From contig NZ_KB911579.1 of NCBI RefSeq assembly GCF_000383575.1, positions 747,707-811,706 of the forward strand: 64,000 nucleotides of DNA, written 5' to 3'. Both the position numbers and the translations under genes were made by a program. Source of the stretch: Salinispora oceanensis (GTDB taxonomy: Bacteria; Actinomycetota; Actinomycetes; Mycobacteriales; Micromonosporaceae). The notes under the pieces are model-generated. The model saw only the letters and a list, made by a program, of their open reading frames with translations, ran no database searches and had not been told where the DNA came from. Positions 41,457 to 52,947 of this stretch are shown piece by piece. Every line of letters starts with the position of its first letter. Positions within the stretch are counted from its first letter, which is position 1.

Positions 41457-41711
41457 CCCTCCGGTTCAGCGCCCCTCGCTCGCACCACCGGACGGAAACG
41501 GGCGCAGCGACCCACCGGCCGGACGTCGGCCCCCAGATCATCGCCGTCCGTGCGCCAATCGTCCCTGATAAGGCTCGGGATTGCACGTGTTAATCGGGGG
41601 TACCCCGCTGGGGGCTGGCCGGAACGACCCGGCCTGGGCCCGCCGGCCGCCTTTCACCGTCGTCGGCGGGCCGCGCGCGGCGACCGGAGCCGGCTGCGGT
41701 ACGAAGGCAGG

Positions 41712-42755
41712 GTGGATGTCTCCATCGTTCCGGCCGCGACCACCGACTCCCTCGCTACGGATGAGCCCAGCGCGACGTGTCTCGAGGAGCCGCTCTGCGC
41801 CGTTCTCCACGACCTGACCGGCGCCGTGTGGTTCGCCGAGGGCAGCTACTGGATTTTGATCAAGCCACTCCGGATCGCACTGATTCTGGTGCTGGCCCTG
41901 GTGGCCCGGTGGCTGATCAGCCGGACGATCAAGCGCCTGGTCCGTAGCACCAGCAGCGCGGGCATGCCGACGATGCTGCGACCGTTGCGGGAACGAATCC
42001 CCGCCACGGCCACCGAGCCGGGTGAGTTCGTGCCGGAGCGGCGCCGACAGCGCGCCGAGGCGATCGGCTCGGTGTTGCGCAGCCTCTCCACGGCATTCAT
42101 CTTCGGCATCGCGTTGCTGATGGTGCTCAAGGAATTCAGCTTCGAACTGGCGCCGCTGCTCGCCAGCGCCGGCATCGTCGGGGTGGCCTTGGGCTTCGGC
42201 GCGCAGAGTCTGGTGAAGGACCTGATCGCCGGGCTGTTCATGCTGATCGAGGATCAATACGGCGTCGGGGACACGGTCGACTTCGGTGAGGCGACCGGCT
42301 TTGTGGAGTCGGTCGGCCTGCGGGTGACGACGGTACGCGACGCACGCGGGGTCCTCTGGTACATCCGCAACGGAGAAATCATCCGGGTCGGCAACAAGAG
42401 TCAGGGCTGGGCGCTGGTCGTGGTGGACCTGCCGATTGGCTTCGCCAGCACCGAGGAGGCGACAGCGGTGCTGCGGGAGGCGGCCGCATCGGTCGCGGTA
42501 GACCCGGAGTTGGCGGCGGAGGTCATCGAACCGCCCGACGTCTTGGGTGTCGAGCAGATGACGATGGACGGCGCGGTGATCCGCACCGTGGTGAAGACAA
42601 CGGCGGAGGGTCAGTTCGCCGTCGGCCGGGAACTGCGTCGCCGTTTGGCCGGCGCGCTGGAGAATTCCGGCTTCACCGATAAGATCGCCGCAGCCCGGTT
42701 CCCGGGCCTACCGGCGCAGGCGTCCCGGGTCGGCGATGCCAGCGGCGCGCCGTGA
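41712..42755 (+). CDS. small-conductance mechanosensitive channel (MscS family)
   Basis: A 347-residue membrane protein. TM1 is at about residues 52-73 and TM2 at about 130-148. The pore helix TM3 is ASAGIVGVALGFGAQSLVKDLIAGLFMLIEDQYGVGD, the MscS signature, followed by the beta domain (DTVDFGEATGFVESVGLRVTTVRD) and a C-terminal mixed domain. It releases solutes under hypo-osmotic shock. The start is GTG 41712 with AAGG upstream; the long frame before it is not coding. Monocistronic, with divergent neighbour HNH and a 193-nt gap before the MFS gene. Confidence 0.92.
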   Translation: MDVSIVPAATTDSLATDEPSATCLEEPLCAVLHDLTGAVWFAEGSYWILIKPLRIALILVLALVARWLISRTIKRLVRSTSSAGMPTMLRPLRERIPATATEPGEFVPERRRQRAEAIGSVLRSLSTAFIFGIALLMVLKEFSFELAPLLASAGIVGVALGFGAQSLVKDLIAGLFMLIEDQYGVGDTVDFGEATGFVESVGLRVTTVRDARGVLWYIRNGEIIRVGNKSQGWALVVVDLPIGFASTEEATAVLREAAASVAVDPELAAEVIEPPDVLGVEQMTMDGAVIRTVVKTTAEGQFAVGRELRRRLAGALENSGFTDKIAAARFPGLPAQASRVGDASGAP

Positions 42756-42948
42756 CCGAAGCGGCGGTTTCGGTCGACTACCCCTTCGACTATCCTCCTT
42801 TCGTTCAGTCGGCGATCCGACGATCAACCATTTCACCCTGGCTGCTCGTCGGTGATTCCGGCAGAATCCGATACAGCTCCCCGACAGCGGAGAAATTTCC
42901 TCGCTGATCGACGAATCGGACGATGCTTCTCGGCTCGGCAACTCAGAA

Positions 42949-44364
42949 GTGCCTGGTCTGGGAATGATGGAGGCGATGGTGCCCAACGGCCAACCTTCTC
43001 CGGCCCGTCCGGCCACCTTCAGGGAGGTGTTCGCCCAGCGCGAGTACCGATTTGTTCTGACGGCCGGAGTCCTCTCCTGGGTTGGTGACTACCTCGCGAA
43101 GGCTGCGGTGACCCTCCTGGTCTATCGGGAGACCGAGTCGGTAGCCCTCTCCGCGGCGGCATTCGCCATCAGCTACCTGCCCTGGCTGGTCGGCGGTCCG
43201 CTGCTCGCGACCGTCGCCGAACGGCATCCCCACCGAGCCGTGATGGTCACCTGCGACCTGATCCGGATGGTACTACTGCTGGTCATCGCGGTACCCGGGA
43301 TGCCGACTCCGCTGATTCTGGCGCTCCTCTTCACCGCCACCCTCGCCAACCCACCGGGCCAGGCCGCCCGGTCGGCGCTGCTGCCACGGATCCTGACCGG
43401 TGATCGCCTCGTGGTCGGAATGTCGATCAACGCCAGCGTCGGTCAGGCCGCGCAGGTGGTTGGCTACCTGCTTGGCGCGGCGATCGCGGCGGCCAGCCCC
43501 ACCCTCGCCCTACTGGTCACCTCGGCGACCTACGCCGTGTCCGCCACGCTGATCCGCCTCGGGGTGATCGCCCGCCCAACGGCGATGAAGGCTGCGCACC
43601 GCAGCCACCTGCTGCGGGAGACCGGCGAGGGATTCCGCATCGTCTTCGGCCAGCCCGTGTTACGTGCCATCGCGATCCTCGTGTTCAGCGCCATGCTCTT
43701 CTCCATCGTCCCGGAGGGGCTGGCGGCGGCGTGGGCCGGCCAGCACGCCGACGACATGGATCAGGGCCTCGCCCAGGCGGTCATCATGGCCGCCGTCCCG
43801 GCCGGGTACATCCTCGGCGGCCTGGTCGTCGGCCGCCTGGTCGCACCGGCCCGACGGATCGCCCTGATGCGCCCACTGGCAGTGCTCGCTCCGCTGCTTC
43901 TGGTTCCCACCCTGCTCGACCCGTCACCGATAGTGGTGGCGCTACTGGCCGCCGGGTGCGGATTCGCCGTCGCCGGGCTGCTGCCAACGGCGAACGGCCT
44001 GTTCGTCCAGGCGCTGCCGGACGGCTTCCGAGCTCGTGCCTTCGGGGTCATGGCCTCCGGCATGCAGGTGATCCAGGGCCTGGCGGTTCTGGTAACCGGG
44101 CTGCTCGCCGAGCGTTTCTCCATCCCGCTCGTGGTCGGCCTCTGGAGCAGCGCCGGGGTGCTACTGATGACCGCCGTGGTGCTGTCGTGGCCGAGTCAGG
44201 CGAAGGTTGACGCCGCGATCGAAGCGACTTCGCGAGCTGACGCACCCGATCCGGCACCGCCCGCCCCCCGTCCGGGACCGGACCACCCTGGTGACCAGCC
44301 GGTCAACAGCCCCGCCGGGGGCCAGCGGGACGCCCGGGAACGGCACCGCGACACGGTGTCCTGA
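42949..44364 (+). CDS. MFS transporter
   Basis: A 471-residue transporter with about 12 membrane segments between residues 35 and 420, a short N-terminal cytoplasmic part and a long Pro/Asp-rich C-terminal tail. It resembles the enterobactin-exporter-like (EntS/MFS_3) group: WVGDYLAKAAVTLLVYRETES and NPPGQAARSALLPRI are typical. The substrate is unknown; drug or metabolite efflux is plausible. The start could be GTG 42949 or ATG 42964. Confidence 0.88.
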   Translation: MPGLGMMEAMVPNGQPSPARPATFREVFAQREYRFVLTAGVLSWVGDYLAKAAVTLLVYRETESVALSAAAFAISYLPWLVGGPLLATVAERHPHRAVMVTCDLIRMVLLLVIAVPGMPTPLILALLFTATLANPPGQAARSALLPRILTGDRLVVGMSINASVGQAAQVVGYLLGAAIAAASPTLALLVTSATYAVSATLIRLGVIARPTAMKAAHRSHLLRETGEGFRIVFGQPVLRAIAILVFSAMLFSIVPEGLAAAWAGQHADDMDQGLAQAVIMAAVPAGYILGGLVVGRLVAPARRIALMRPLAVLAPLLLVPTLLDPSPIVVALLAAGCGFAVAGLLPTANGLFVQALPDGFRARAFGVMASGMQVIQGLAVLVTGLLAERFSIPLVVGLWSSAGVLLMTAVVLSWPSQAKVDAAIEATSRADAPDPAPPAPRPGPDHPGDQPVNSPAGGQRDARERHRDTVS

Positions 44365-44448
44365 CCGGTTCGGAGACAGGGCGGGGAGGTGATTCGGCCC
44401 ACGCCCGGCCAGCGTCGGACGGCCGCCGGAACCTGGCAGGATGGGGCC

Positions 44449-44877
44449 GTGCATCCCGCGAGCGAATCGGGCAACCCCGCCCCCTCAACGAGTTTCTTCG
44501 ACGCGGTTGGCGGCGAGCCCACCTTCCGCAGGCTGGTGGACGAGTTCTATGCCGGCATCGCCGACGATCCGCTGCTGCGTCCGATGTACCCAGAGGAGGA
44601 TCTGGGGCCCGCCGCGGAGCGGCTCACCCTGTTCCTGATGCAGTACTGGGGCGGACCGAACACCTACTCCGCCCAGCGGGGGCACCCTCGCCTGCGGATG
44701 CGGCACGCACCGTTTCGGATCGGCGCAGCGGAACGAGACGCCTGGCTGCGGCACATGCGGCAGGCGGTGGACCGGCTGGGCCTCCCCCCGGAGCTCACCA
44801 CCGCGCTCTGGGACTACCTGGAGCGAGCGGCGTACTTCATGGTGAACACGCTGGAGGACCCGGCCACGCCGGCGTGA
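44449..44877 (+). CDS. glbO: truncated hemoglobin, group II (trHbO)
   Basis: A 142-residue 2-on-2 hemoglobin. The core from [19 protein letters not shown] is followed by [32 protein letters not shown]. The proximal heme His is H86 in RMRHAPF, and the G8 Trp is in RDAWLR. It probably binds O2/NO for detoxification. The start is GTG 44449, with a CAGGAT -10-like hexamer 6 nt before it suggesting a leaderless mRNA. It is the counterpart of Mycobacterium glbO. Confidence 0.93.
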   Translation: MHPASESGNPAPSTSFFDAVGGEPTFRRLVDEFYAGIADDPLLRPMYPEEDLGPAAERLTLFLMQYWGGPNTYSAQRGHPRLRMRHAPFRIGAAERDAWLRHMRQAVDRLGLPPELTTALWDYLERAAYFMVNTLEDPATPA

Positions 44878-44908
44878 CCCAGGAGACCGGGCGGCCACCG
44901 CAGGACGG

Positions 44909-45508
44909 TCAGAGTAGGGCGCCCTCGTCATGCAGCCAGTCAACGAAGCTGGTGGCTACCGCCGCCCCACAGTCGATCATTTCGACCAGGAGCGCGTCGT
45001 GCACGCCAGCGGCGAACGGCACCTGTAGCTCGGCATAGATCGGGAGCTGGCCGCGTTCGGAGGGATCTCCGATGTACGCCTTACAGAAGCGACGAGTGTG
45101 GTTCCACTCGTTGACGACCCGGTAGGCTCGATCCTCCCAATCCGGCGGAACGGTCGCGTGCGGCCGAACGCGCAGCACCAGGATCTCGTCGTCCGGGCCT
45201 TCGAGCGCGACCAGAACCGCGTGCCGCTCCCACATCGCCAGTAGGTTTCCGTCGCCGTCGGCCAGGTAGCGCACGTCGAGCCGGTCGAGCGCGGCGCTGA
45301 TCCGGCTGAGCGTGACCGGTGCGACCGTGGCAGACGCGTCCGGGACAGCTGCGTCTGTGGCCGGAGAACGGTCGACTCCGGTAAAACTGTCGCCCGGTTG
45401 TCGGGGAGCCGGTGGACTGACCCGGACCGTGTCCTCCACTGTGACCCTGCTCCGGCTGTCCGGCTCACCGCCGTCAGCGGAACCGGGGCGCCACGACCAC
45501 CACGGCAT
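44909..45508 (-). CDS. YbjN domain-containing protein
   Basis: A 199-residue soluble protein. Residues about 60-190 form a YbjN (type III secretion chaperone-like) domain: ISAALDRLDVRYLADGDGNLLAMW, VNEWNHTRRFCKAYI and VHDALLVEMIDCGAAVATSFVDWL. The N-terminal MPWWSWRP plus a disordered linker occurs in relatives, so ATG 45508 is kept. Function is unknown; E. coli YbjN affects stress and motility. It is convergent with glbO. Confidence 0.82.
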   Translation of the reverse strand: MPWWSWRPGSADGGEPDSRSRVTVEDTVRVSPPAPRQPGDSFTGVDRSPATDAAVPDASATVAPVTLSRISAALDRLDVRYLADGDGNLLAMWERHAVLVALEGPDDEILVLRVRPHATVPPDWEDRAYRVVNEWNHTRRFCKAYIGDPSERGQLPIYAELQVPFAAGVHDALLVEMIDCGAAVATSFVDWLHDEGALL

Positions 45509-45639
45509 CGCTCACCCACCTCACTCCCCAGCGGATCCAGCCCTTAACGCTGCGTTGGATCCGAGGATGGACGGTACCCGGACAGCCGGGAAGAAGCACC
45601 CCCCTAATCAGCTCCCCAGAACAGAAGGACGACGGGGGA

Positions 45640-46362
45640 TCACCCGGACTGCTGACCAAGGATAGGGCGAACGGTTAGATCTGTCACCCTCTGCAACCAT
45701 ACTGCCCCGTAGGGACCAACTAGACCGACCCATCGGCCGGCCGCCCGAACCTGCACGCCCCCCGACGCCTCCGGCGCACCGAGAAAGCCCATCCGCACCA
45801 GGCCCTGGACCAACCGCTGAGGCACCTCGACCGGCGCGGCGGGAGAGTCATCCGGAGTGACGACCACCGGCACATGATCCAGGAGAGCATCACGCATCGC
45901 CCGCTCCCCGAGCGCTCTGCCCCCCACTCCACGCCCGGCAGCATCCCTGAGCGCCGCCGCCGCGGCTTCGGCCACCCGCCGCAACTCGGCCGCGGGGAGC
46001 GTCTCCACCCGCCGGCTGGCAGGCGGCGGCAGCGGCCAGCGCCACTGTGCGTCCCGGCGCACGGGCAGCGCCGAGCCGCCCGCAGTCAACTCCGCCAGAA
46101 GCTCACCGGCGGCAACAGTGGCGTCACCGGGGCCACCGCCGGCCACCGTGTGGACCACCAGCACCCCCCACGGCAGCCGCGCCCAGAGGGCGGTCCGTTC
46201 CGACCCACTGGCGGTTCGCAACCGCACCAACGCCCCCCGGTCCAGCCGGACCAGCCGGGCCAGGAACGCGCCCGCATCAGCGACACCAGTCAGCCCATGA
46301 CCCACCGCACCCGGCACCGGGTTCGGGTGGCCATCCCGCCCGACGGTGTCCGGGCCGGTCAC
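45640..46362 (-). CDS. conserved actinobacterial hypothetical protein
   Basis: A 240-residue Ala/Arg-rich soluble protein with no domain I can name. Structured stretches are FLARLVRLDRGALVRLR, RTALWARLPWGVLVVHTVAG and the C-terminal VQVRAAGRWVGLVGPYGAVWLQR. It starts at GTG 46362 with a GTGA overlap to the thioesterase gene, so the two are co-translated. By position next to thioesterase and ettA it may correspond to mycobacterial Rv2474c, which is also uncharacterised. Confidence 0.7.
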   Translation of the reverse strand: MTGPDTVGRDGHPNPVPGAVGHGLTGVADAGAFLARLVRLDRGALVRLRTASGSERTALWARLPWGVLVVHTVAGGGPGDATVAAGELLAELTAGGSALPVRRDAQWRWPLPPPASRRVETLPAAELRRVAEAAAAALRDAAGRGVGGRALGERAMRDALLDHVPVVVTPDDSPAAPVEVPQRLVQGLVRMGFLGAPEASGGVQVRAAGRWVGLVGPYGAVWLQRVTDLTVRPILGQQSG

Positions 46363-46805
46363 GCCGCCCCTTCCGGGATGAGGTAGGTGCGCAGGAAGGC
46401 CCGCTCCTCGGCGGAGAGGCGGCGCGGCAGCTGCCGGCTCAGGTCAAACGGCACCAGCACCGACCGAGCCCGGCTGACCAACAAGTCACCGTCGTACATC
46501 TCGTAGTCGACGGTAACGGAGGCGGCCCGGATCTCCGATACCCAGAGCTCGATCCGGACGGTCGGGGCCGATTCCGCAGTGGCCCGACCGAGCGCGTAGT
46601 CGACCGGCCGCAGGTAGTCGACCTCGTGCCGCCGAATCACCACACCATCGGCGAACGAGCCAACGCCCCAAGCCCGACCCCCGGCGAACATCAGGGCCAC
46701 CCGCGCCTCCTCGTAGAGGGTGAGGAAGCGCGAGTTGTTGATGTGCCCGTACGCGTCCAGGTCAGACCAGCGGAGCGTGCATTGGTAGACGAATCGGTCC
46801 GCCAT
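46359..46805 (-). CDS. hot-dog fold acyl-CoA thioesterase
   Basis: A 148-residue 4-hydroxybenzoyl-CoA thioesterase-type protein. RWSDLDAYGHINNSRFLTLYEEAR (residues 11-34) contains the catalytic Asp region of the family. VVIRRHEVDYLRPVDYG-like sequence and SARSVLVPFDL complete the fold. It probably hydrolyses fatty or aromatic acyl-CoA. It is 3 nt after ettA and overlaps the downstream hypothetical gene (GTGA), giving the operon ettA-thioesterase-hypothetical. Confidence 0.88.
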   Translation of the reverse strand: MADRFVYQCTLRWSDLDAYGHINNSRFLTLYEEARVALMFAGGRAWGVGSFADGVVIRRHEVDYLRPVDYALGRATAESAPTVRIELWVSEIRAASVTVDYEMYDGDLLVSRARSVLVPFDLSRQLPRRLSAEERAFLRTYLIPEGAA

Positions 46806-46808
46806 GTC

Positions 46809-48485
<1,677 letters not shown>

Positions 48486-48813
48486 GGTGCGGGCTACCCT
48501 CCATCGATCAACGGGTGTGGTCTAACGCGGGCGGGCCGGCCGCGGATGCGGAGCCGAGGTCGCCCGTCGGCGGGGCCGATCATTCCGGCCCGCCGTCAAT
48601 CCTGACAGGTCACCCCCGCTGCGCCCACATCACCCCGCCGGGCTGGCGCCCGGTCGTGCCGCCCGCCAGTCCCACAGAATTGTCAACAAGATCACGTTTG
48701 GGGTTCAGTGCCGACAAGCGGGTGAGCTAAGTCCGGCACGGTACACCAGACGCCGCGGCTACGCTCAGTACGCTCGTCGCGGGGGATTCGTCAGCACCCG
48801 GAGGTGGCCCAAC
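48486..48813. other. divergent intergenic region ettA/otsA
   Basis: A 328-nt non-coding stretch holding the promoters of both operons. Plus-strand TTGTCA at about 48678 could be a -35 for otsA, whose GGAGGTG ribosome-binding site lies 10 nt before its start. The minus-strand TTAGAC near 48525 could be a -10 for ettA. I see no riboswitch or gene. Confidence 0.5.
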
Positions 48814-50214
48814 GTGACCGTCCGCAGCTCCTTTGTCGTAGTGGCCAATCGACTGCCCGTTGACGAGGTGAGCACACCCGAGGGACGGCAGTGGCGACGT
48901 AGCCCGGGTGGGCTCGTGACCGCACTGCATCCTGTCCTCGCCGAGCACCACGGCACCTGGGTGGGCTGGGCCGGCGGTAAGGGGGCCGCGCCGGAGCCGT
49001 TCGATCTGGAGGGCATCCGGCTGCATCCGGTGCCGTTGAGCTCGGAGGAGTTGGAGCGCTACTACGAGGGGCAGTCCAACGCCATGATCTGGCCGCTGTA
49101 CCACGACGCGGTCGAGACCCCGGTTTACAAGCGCCGCTGGCGGGAGACCTACCGGCTGGTGAACGCCCGTTTCGCGGAGGCGGCATCGGATGTCGCGGCG
49201 GAGGGTGCCACGGTCTGGGTGCAGGACTACCAGCTCCAGCTCGTGCCGGCGATGCTCCGCGAGCTCCGCCCCGACCTACGGATCGGCTTCTTCCTGCACA
49301 TCCCGTTCCCGCCGATCGAGCTGTTCATGCAGATGCCGTTCCGCACCGAGATCCTCCGCGGGCTACTCGGCTCCGATCTGGTGGGCTTCCAGCAGCGGCT
49401 GGCGGCGCAGAACTTCGTCCGACTCGCCCGGCACCTGCTCGGGCTGCGCTACGAGGGGCAGATGATCCAGGTCGACGGCCGCCGGGTGAAGGCGGGCGCG
49501 TTCCCCATCTCCATCGACACGCAGGAGATGGAGCGACTCGCGGTGGATCCGGCGATCCGGGCGCGGGCGGAGGAGATCCGCGAGGAGCTGGGGAACCCAC
49601 GCACGATCATCCTGGGGGTCGACCGGCTCGACTACACCAAGGGCATCGAGTTACGACTCAAAGCCTTCCGCGAGCTGCTCTCTGACGGAAAGTTGACAGT
49701 TCCGGATGCGGTTATGGTGCAGGTGGCGACGCCGAGCCGGGAACGGGTGGAGCACTACCAGGCACTTCGCGTCAAGGTGGAGCGCGAGGTTGGTCGGATA
49801 AATGGCGAATTTGGCCGGGTTGGGGTACCGGCGGTGCATTATCTGCACCAGTCGTACAGTCGCACCGAACTGGCCGCGATGTACGTCGCCGCCGACGTGA
49901 TGATGGTGACCCCGCTGCGAGACGGAATGAATCTGGTGGCCAAGGAGTACGTAGCAGCGCGCGCCGACCGGGGTGGCGCGCTCGTGCTGAGTGAATTCGC
50001 CGGCGCAGCCACCGAGCTGCGCCAGTCGTTCCTGTGTAACCCGCACGACCCGGACGCGGTCAAGGAGGCCCTGCTGCGGGCCGTACACGTGGAGAAGCCG
50101 GAGGCCCGTCGCCGCATGCGGACAATGCAACGTCATCTGCGCACCCACGACGTGGGGCACTGGGCGAAGTCCTTCCTCACCGAACTCGGCGTACCGGGAC
50201 CGGATGCCTCGTGA
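48814..50214 (+). CDS. otsA: alpha,alpha-trehalose-phosphate synthase
   Basis: A 466-residue GT20 glycosyltransferase joining an NDP-glucose donor to glucose-6-phosphate to give trehalose-6-phosphate. [10 protein letters not shown] (glucose-6-P loop), [38 protein letters not shown] and [14 protein letters not shown] are OtsA signatures. The start is GTG 48814 after GGAGGTG. It overlaps the downstream phosphatase-hydrolase fusion by 4 nt (GTGA), so the synthase and phosphatase are made together. Trehalose probably serves as osmoprotectant or spore/stress sugar. Confidence 0.95.
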   Translation: MTVRSSFVVVANRLPVDEVSTPEGRQWRRSPGGLVTALHPVLAEHHGTWVGWAGGKGAAPEPFDLEGIRLHPVPLSSEELERYYEGQSNAMIWPLYHDAVETPVYKRRWRETYRLVNARFAEAASDVAAEGATVWVQDYQLQLVPAMLRELRPDLRIGFFLHIPFPPIELFMQMPFRTEILRGLLGSDLVGFQQRLAAQNFVRLARHLLGLRYEGQMIQVDGRRVKAGAFPISIDTQEMERLAVDPAIRARAEEIREELGNPRTIILGVDRLDYTKGIELRLKAFRELLSDGKLTVPDAVMVQVATPSRERVEHYQALRVKVEREVGRINGEFGRVGVPAVHYLHQSYSRTELAAMYVAADVMMVTPLRDGMNLVAKEYVAARADRGGALVLSEFAGAATELRQSFLCNPHDPDAVKEALLRAVHVEKPEARRRMRTMQRHLRTHDVGHWAKSFLTELGVPGPDAS

Positions 50215-52814
50215 GCACCGGCACCACACTCAACAACCCGGTCGGTGGCGGCCTGGAGCAGGAGCTGCGCACCGCGATCGGTCGCATCGCCCGCGTCCCC
50301 CAGCTGCTGATCGCCTGTGACTACGACGGCACCCTCGCCCCGATCGTTGAGGACCCGAGCCGGGCCGTACCGCTGCCGGAGGCCGCGGCGGCGGTGCGGG
50401 CACTCGCCTCGCTACCGCAGACCAACGTGGCGGTCGTCTCCGGGCGGGCGCTACGTGACCTGGCCGCCCTGTCCCGGCTGCCCAGCGAGGTCCATCTCGT
50501 CGGCAGCCACGGCTCCGAGTTCGACATCGGCTTCGTCGAACGGCTCTCGCCCGAGTTGGTCGCCGTCCGCACCCGGCTCCGCGAAGCGCTGCACGAGATC
50601 GTCGCCGCCCACCCCGGGATTCGGCTGGAGCGCAAACCGGCCAGTGTCGCCGTACACACCCGCGGGGTTGACCCGCAGGTCGCCGCCGCAGCCGTCGAGG
50701 CGGTCCGCAACGGCCCCGCGACCTGGGACGACGTCACCGTCACCCAGGGCAAGGAGGTCATCGAGCTGTCGGTGGTCGCCACCCACAAAGGCACCGCCGT
50801 TGACCAGCTGCGTACCCAGCTCTCCGCCAGCGCGGTGCTGTTCATCGGCGATGATGTCACCGACGAGAACGCCTTCGGCAACCTGCACGGACCAGATGTC
50901 GGCATCAAGATCGGGCCCGGCGAGACCAAGGCGCAGTATCGGGTAGCCGAGCCGATCGAGGCCGCCCGCGCCCTCGGCCTGCTACTGGAGACCCGACGGA
51001 ACTGGCTCTTCGGCGAGCGGGCGGTGCCGATCGAGCGGCACTCGATGCTGGCCAACGGCCGCACAGTCGCGCTCCTCACCCCCGAAGCCAAGGTCACCTG
51101 GCTGTGCAATCCCAAGCCCGACTCGGCGGCGATCTTCGCCGACCTGGTCGGCGGCAGCCCCGCCGGCTACTTCAGCGTCATGCCGGAGCGCGGTGGCATC
51201 CCACTCGGCCAGCGCTACCGCCCGAACACGATGACCGTGGAGACCCGGTGGTCCGGCCTGACCGTGACCGACTGGCTGGACACCCCGGACACCGAGACCA
51301 CACCGGACGGACCGGCGATCGTCAGCGCCGACTCGGCCCTGGTCCGGGTGCTCACCGGACGCGGCCGGGCGCAGCTGGAGTTCGCCCCCCGGCCCGAGTT
51401 CGGCCAGGTCGCCGTCCAGCTCCAACCGCTCGACGACGGGCTGCTGGTACTCGGCTCCAACCACCCGGTCGCGCTCTACTCCCCCGGCGTCACCTGGGAG
51501 GTGGTCGGCGACGGCGTATACGAGACGGCGAAGGCCGTCGTTGACCTCGCCGCCGCCAATGGGCCGATCGTGCTGGAGATGCGCTTCGGCACCCACAGCC
51601 TGGAACACCACCGGCAGCCGATTCACGAACGGCAGGCCGCGGCGGAGCAGCCCTGGAAGGACTGGGTGGCCACCCTGCGGCTGCCGACCACCGGCCGGGA
51701 CCTGGTCGCCCGCAGCGCGCTCACCCTCCGCGGGCTGTGCCACCAGCCAAGCGGGTCGATCCTGGCCGCCGCCACCACCTCCCTCCCCGAGGAGCTGGGC
51801 GGCGTGCGCAACTGGGACTACCGCTACTGCTGGCTCCGGGACGCGGCGCTGACCGCCCGCGCTCTGGTCGACCTCGGCTCCACCGAGGAGGCCGAGGCGC
51901 TGCTGCGCTGGATCGACGGAGTCGTTGACCGCACCGGTGGGCACCCCGAACGGCTACACCCGCTCTACACGGTTGACGGTTACGAACTGGGCGCCGAGGC
52001 GGTCATCGACACCCTGCCCGGCTACGCCGGCTCCCGGCCCGTCCGGGTCGGCAACCTCGCCAACCACCAGCTCCAACTCGACGTCTTCGGTCCGATCGCC
52101 GACCTGATCGCGGCCGTGGCCGACGCTCGTGGCTCCGTCCGGGACGACGAGTGGCGGGTCCTGGAGAACATGGTGGAGGCGGTCCGCCGCCGCTGGCACG
52201 AGCCGGACCACGGCATCTGGGAGGCGCGCCTGGCGCCCCGACACCACATCTTCTCGAAGGTGATGTGCTGGCTGACCGTCGACCGGGCGCTGCACGTCGT
52301 CCGCAAGCACGGCGGTGAGGAGCAGCCCGAGTGGGTGGAGCTACGGGACCGGATCGGCGCCAACGTGCTCGAGTTCGGCTGGCACGAGCAGGCCGAGGCC
52401 TACAGCGTCGCGTACGGGCATGAGGACAGTGACGCCTCCTCGCTCTGGATCGGCCTCTCCGGCCTGCTCCCCGGGGACGACCCCCGGTTCGTCTCCACTG
52501 TCCTCAAGATCGAGGCAGATCTGCGCAGCGGCCCGGTGGTCTACCGCTACCACTGGGAGGACGGCCTACCCGGCCGGGAGGGCGGCTTCCACATCTGCAC
52601 CTCGTGGCTGATCGAGGCGTACCTGCGTACGGGCCGCCGCGGCGACGCGGAGGAGCTGTTCTCCCAAATGATCGACACTGCTGGACCAACCGGGCTGCTG
52701 CCCGAGCAGTACGACCCACTGACCGAGCGCGGGCTGGGCAACCATCCACAGGCCTACAGCCACCTCGGCGTGATCCGCTGCGCTCTACTGTTGGACAACA
52801 TGCTCAAGCAGTGA
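50211..52814 (+). CDS. otsB: trehalose-6-phosphate phosphatase fused to a GH15 glucoamylase/trehalase-like domain
   Basis: An 867-residue bifunctional protein. Residues 30-260 are a HAD phosphatase (OtsB). The nucleophile Asp is D37 with D39 in DYDGTLAP, and the metal motif [10 protein letters not shown] lies near 212-222. Residues about 280-860 are a GH15 domain. [22 protein letters not shown] is the family hallmark, and the two catalytic acids appear intact as E671 (GIWEARLAP) and E790 ([12 protein letters not shown]). The N-terminal part makes trehalose and the GH15 part could be a trehalase (as in mycobacteria) or an alpha-glucosidase. It is co-translated with otsA by a GTGA overlap. Confidence 0.93.
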   Translation: MSTGTTLNNPVGGGLEQELRTAIGRIARVPQLLIACDYDGTLAPIVEDPSRAVPLPEAAAAVRALASLPQTNVAVVSGRALRDLAALSRLPSEVHLVGSHGSEFDIGFVERLSPELVAVRTRLREALHEIVAAHPGIRLERKPASVAVHTRGVDPQVAAAAVEAVRNGPATWDDVTVTQGKEVIELSVVATHKGTAVDQLRTQLSASAVLFIGDDVTDENAFGNLHGPDVGIKIGPGETKAQYRVAEPIEAARALGLLLETRRNWLFGERAVPIERHSMLANGRTVALLTPEAKVTWLCNPKPDSAAIFADLVGGSPAGYFSVMPERGGIPLGQRYRPNTMTVETRWSGLTVTDWLDTPDTETTPDGPAIVSADSALVRVLTGRGRAQLEFAPRPEFGQVAVQLQPLDDGLLVLGSNHPVALYSPGVTWEVVGDGVYETAKAVVDLAAANGPIVLEMRFGTHSLEHHRQPIHERQAAAEQPWKDWVATLRLPTTGRDLVARSALTLRGLCHQPSGSILAAATTSLPEELGGVRNWDYRYCWLRDAALTARALVDLGSTEEAEALLRWIDGVVDRTGGHPERLHPLYTVDGYELGAEAVIDTLPGYAGSRPVRVGNLANHQLQLDVFGPIADLIAAVADARGSVRDDEWRVLENMVEAVRRRWHEPDHGIWEARLAPRHHIFSKVMCWLTVDRALHVVRKHGGEEQPEWVELRDRIGANVLEFGWHEQAEAYSVAYGHEDSDASSLWIGLSGLLPGDDPRFVSTVLKIEADLRSGPVVYRYHWEDGLPGREGGFHICTSWLIEAYLRTGRRGDAEELFSQMIDTAGPTGLLPEQYDPLTERGLGNHPQAYSHLGVIRCALLLDNMLKQ

Positions 52815-52860
52815 GCCGCGGCCCCGACAGCCGGCGCACCCCACGTCGGTCGGGTCTCCT

Positions 52861-52893
52861 CGTGGTGGCGGCCCGCACCGGGCCGTCACCACG
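52861..52893. terminator. hairpin after the otsB-GH15 gene
   Basis: A 14-bp stem with one mismatch: CGTGGTGGCGGCCC (52861-52874) and its near complement (52880-52893) around a 5-nt loop. It lies between the convergent otsB-GH15 and cobA genes and could stop both. Confidence 0.6.
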
Positions 52894-52940
52894 AGCGCCG
52901 GCCGTCACCACGAGCGCCGGGCCGCCAACACGAGCGTCCG
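52882..52940. repeat. three short tandem repeats
   Basis: GCCGTCACCACGAGCGCCG at 52882-52900 is repeated exactly at 52901-52919 and with four changes at 52921-52940. Period is 19-20 bp. The first copy forms the right arm of the hairpin at 52861-52893. Confidence 0.75.
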
Positions 52941-52947
52941 GCCGCCC

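Noticed and set aside
48515..48730. 71-residue plus-strand frame upstream of otsA
   Set aside because: Pro/Ser-rich without motifs and lies across the probable promoter region.
52882..52940. CRISPR-like array
   Set aside because: Units are directly adjacent with no spacers and only three copies.
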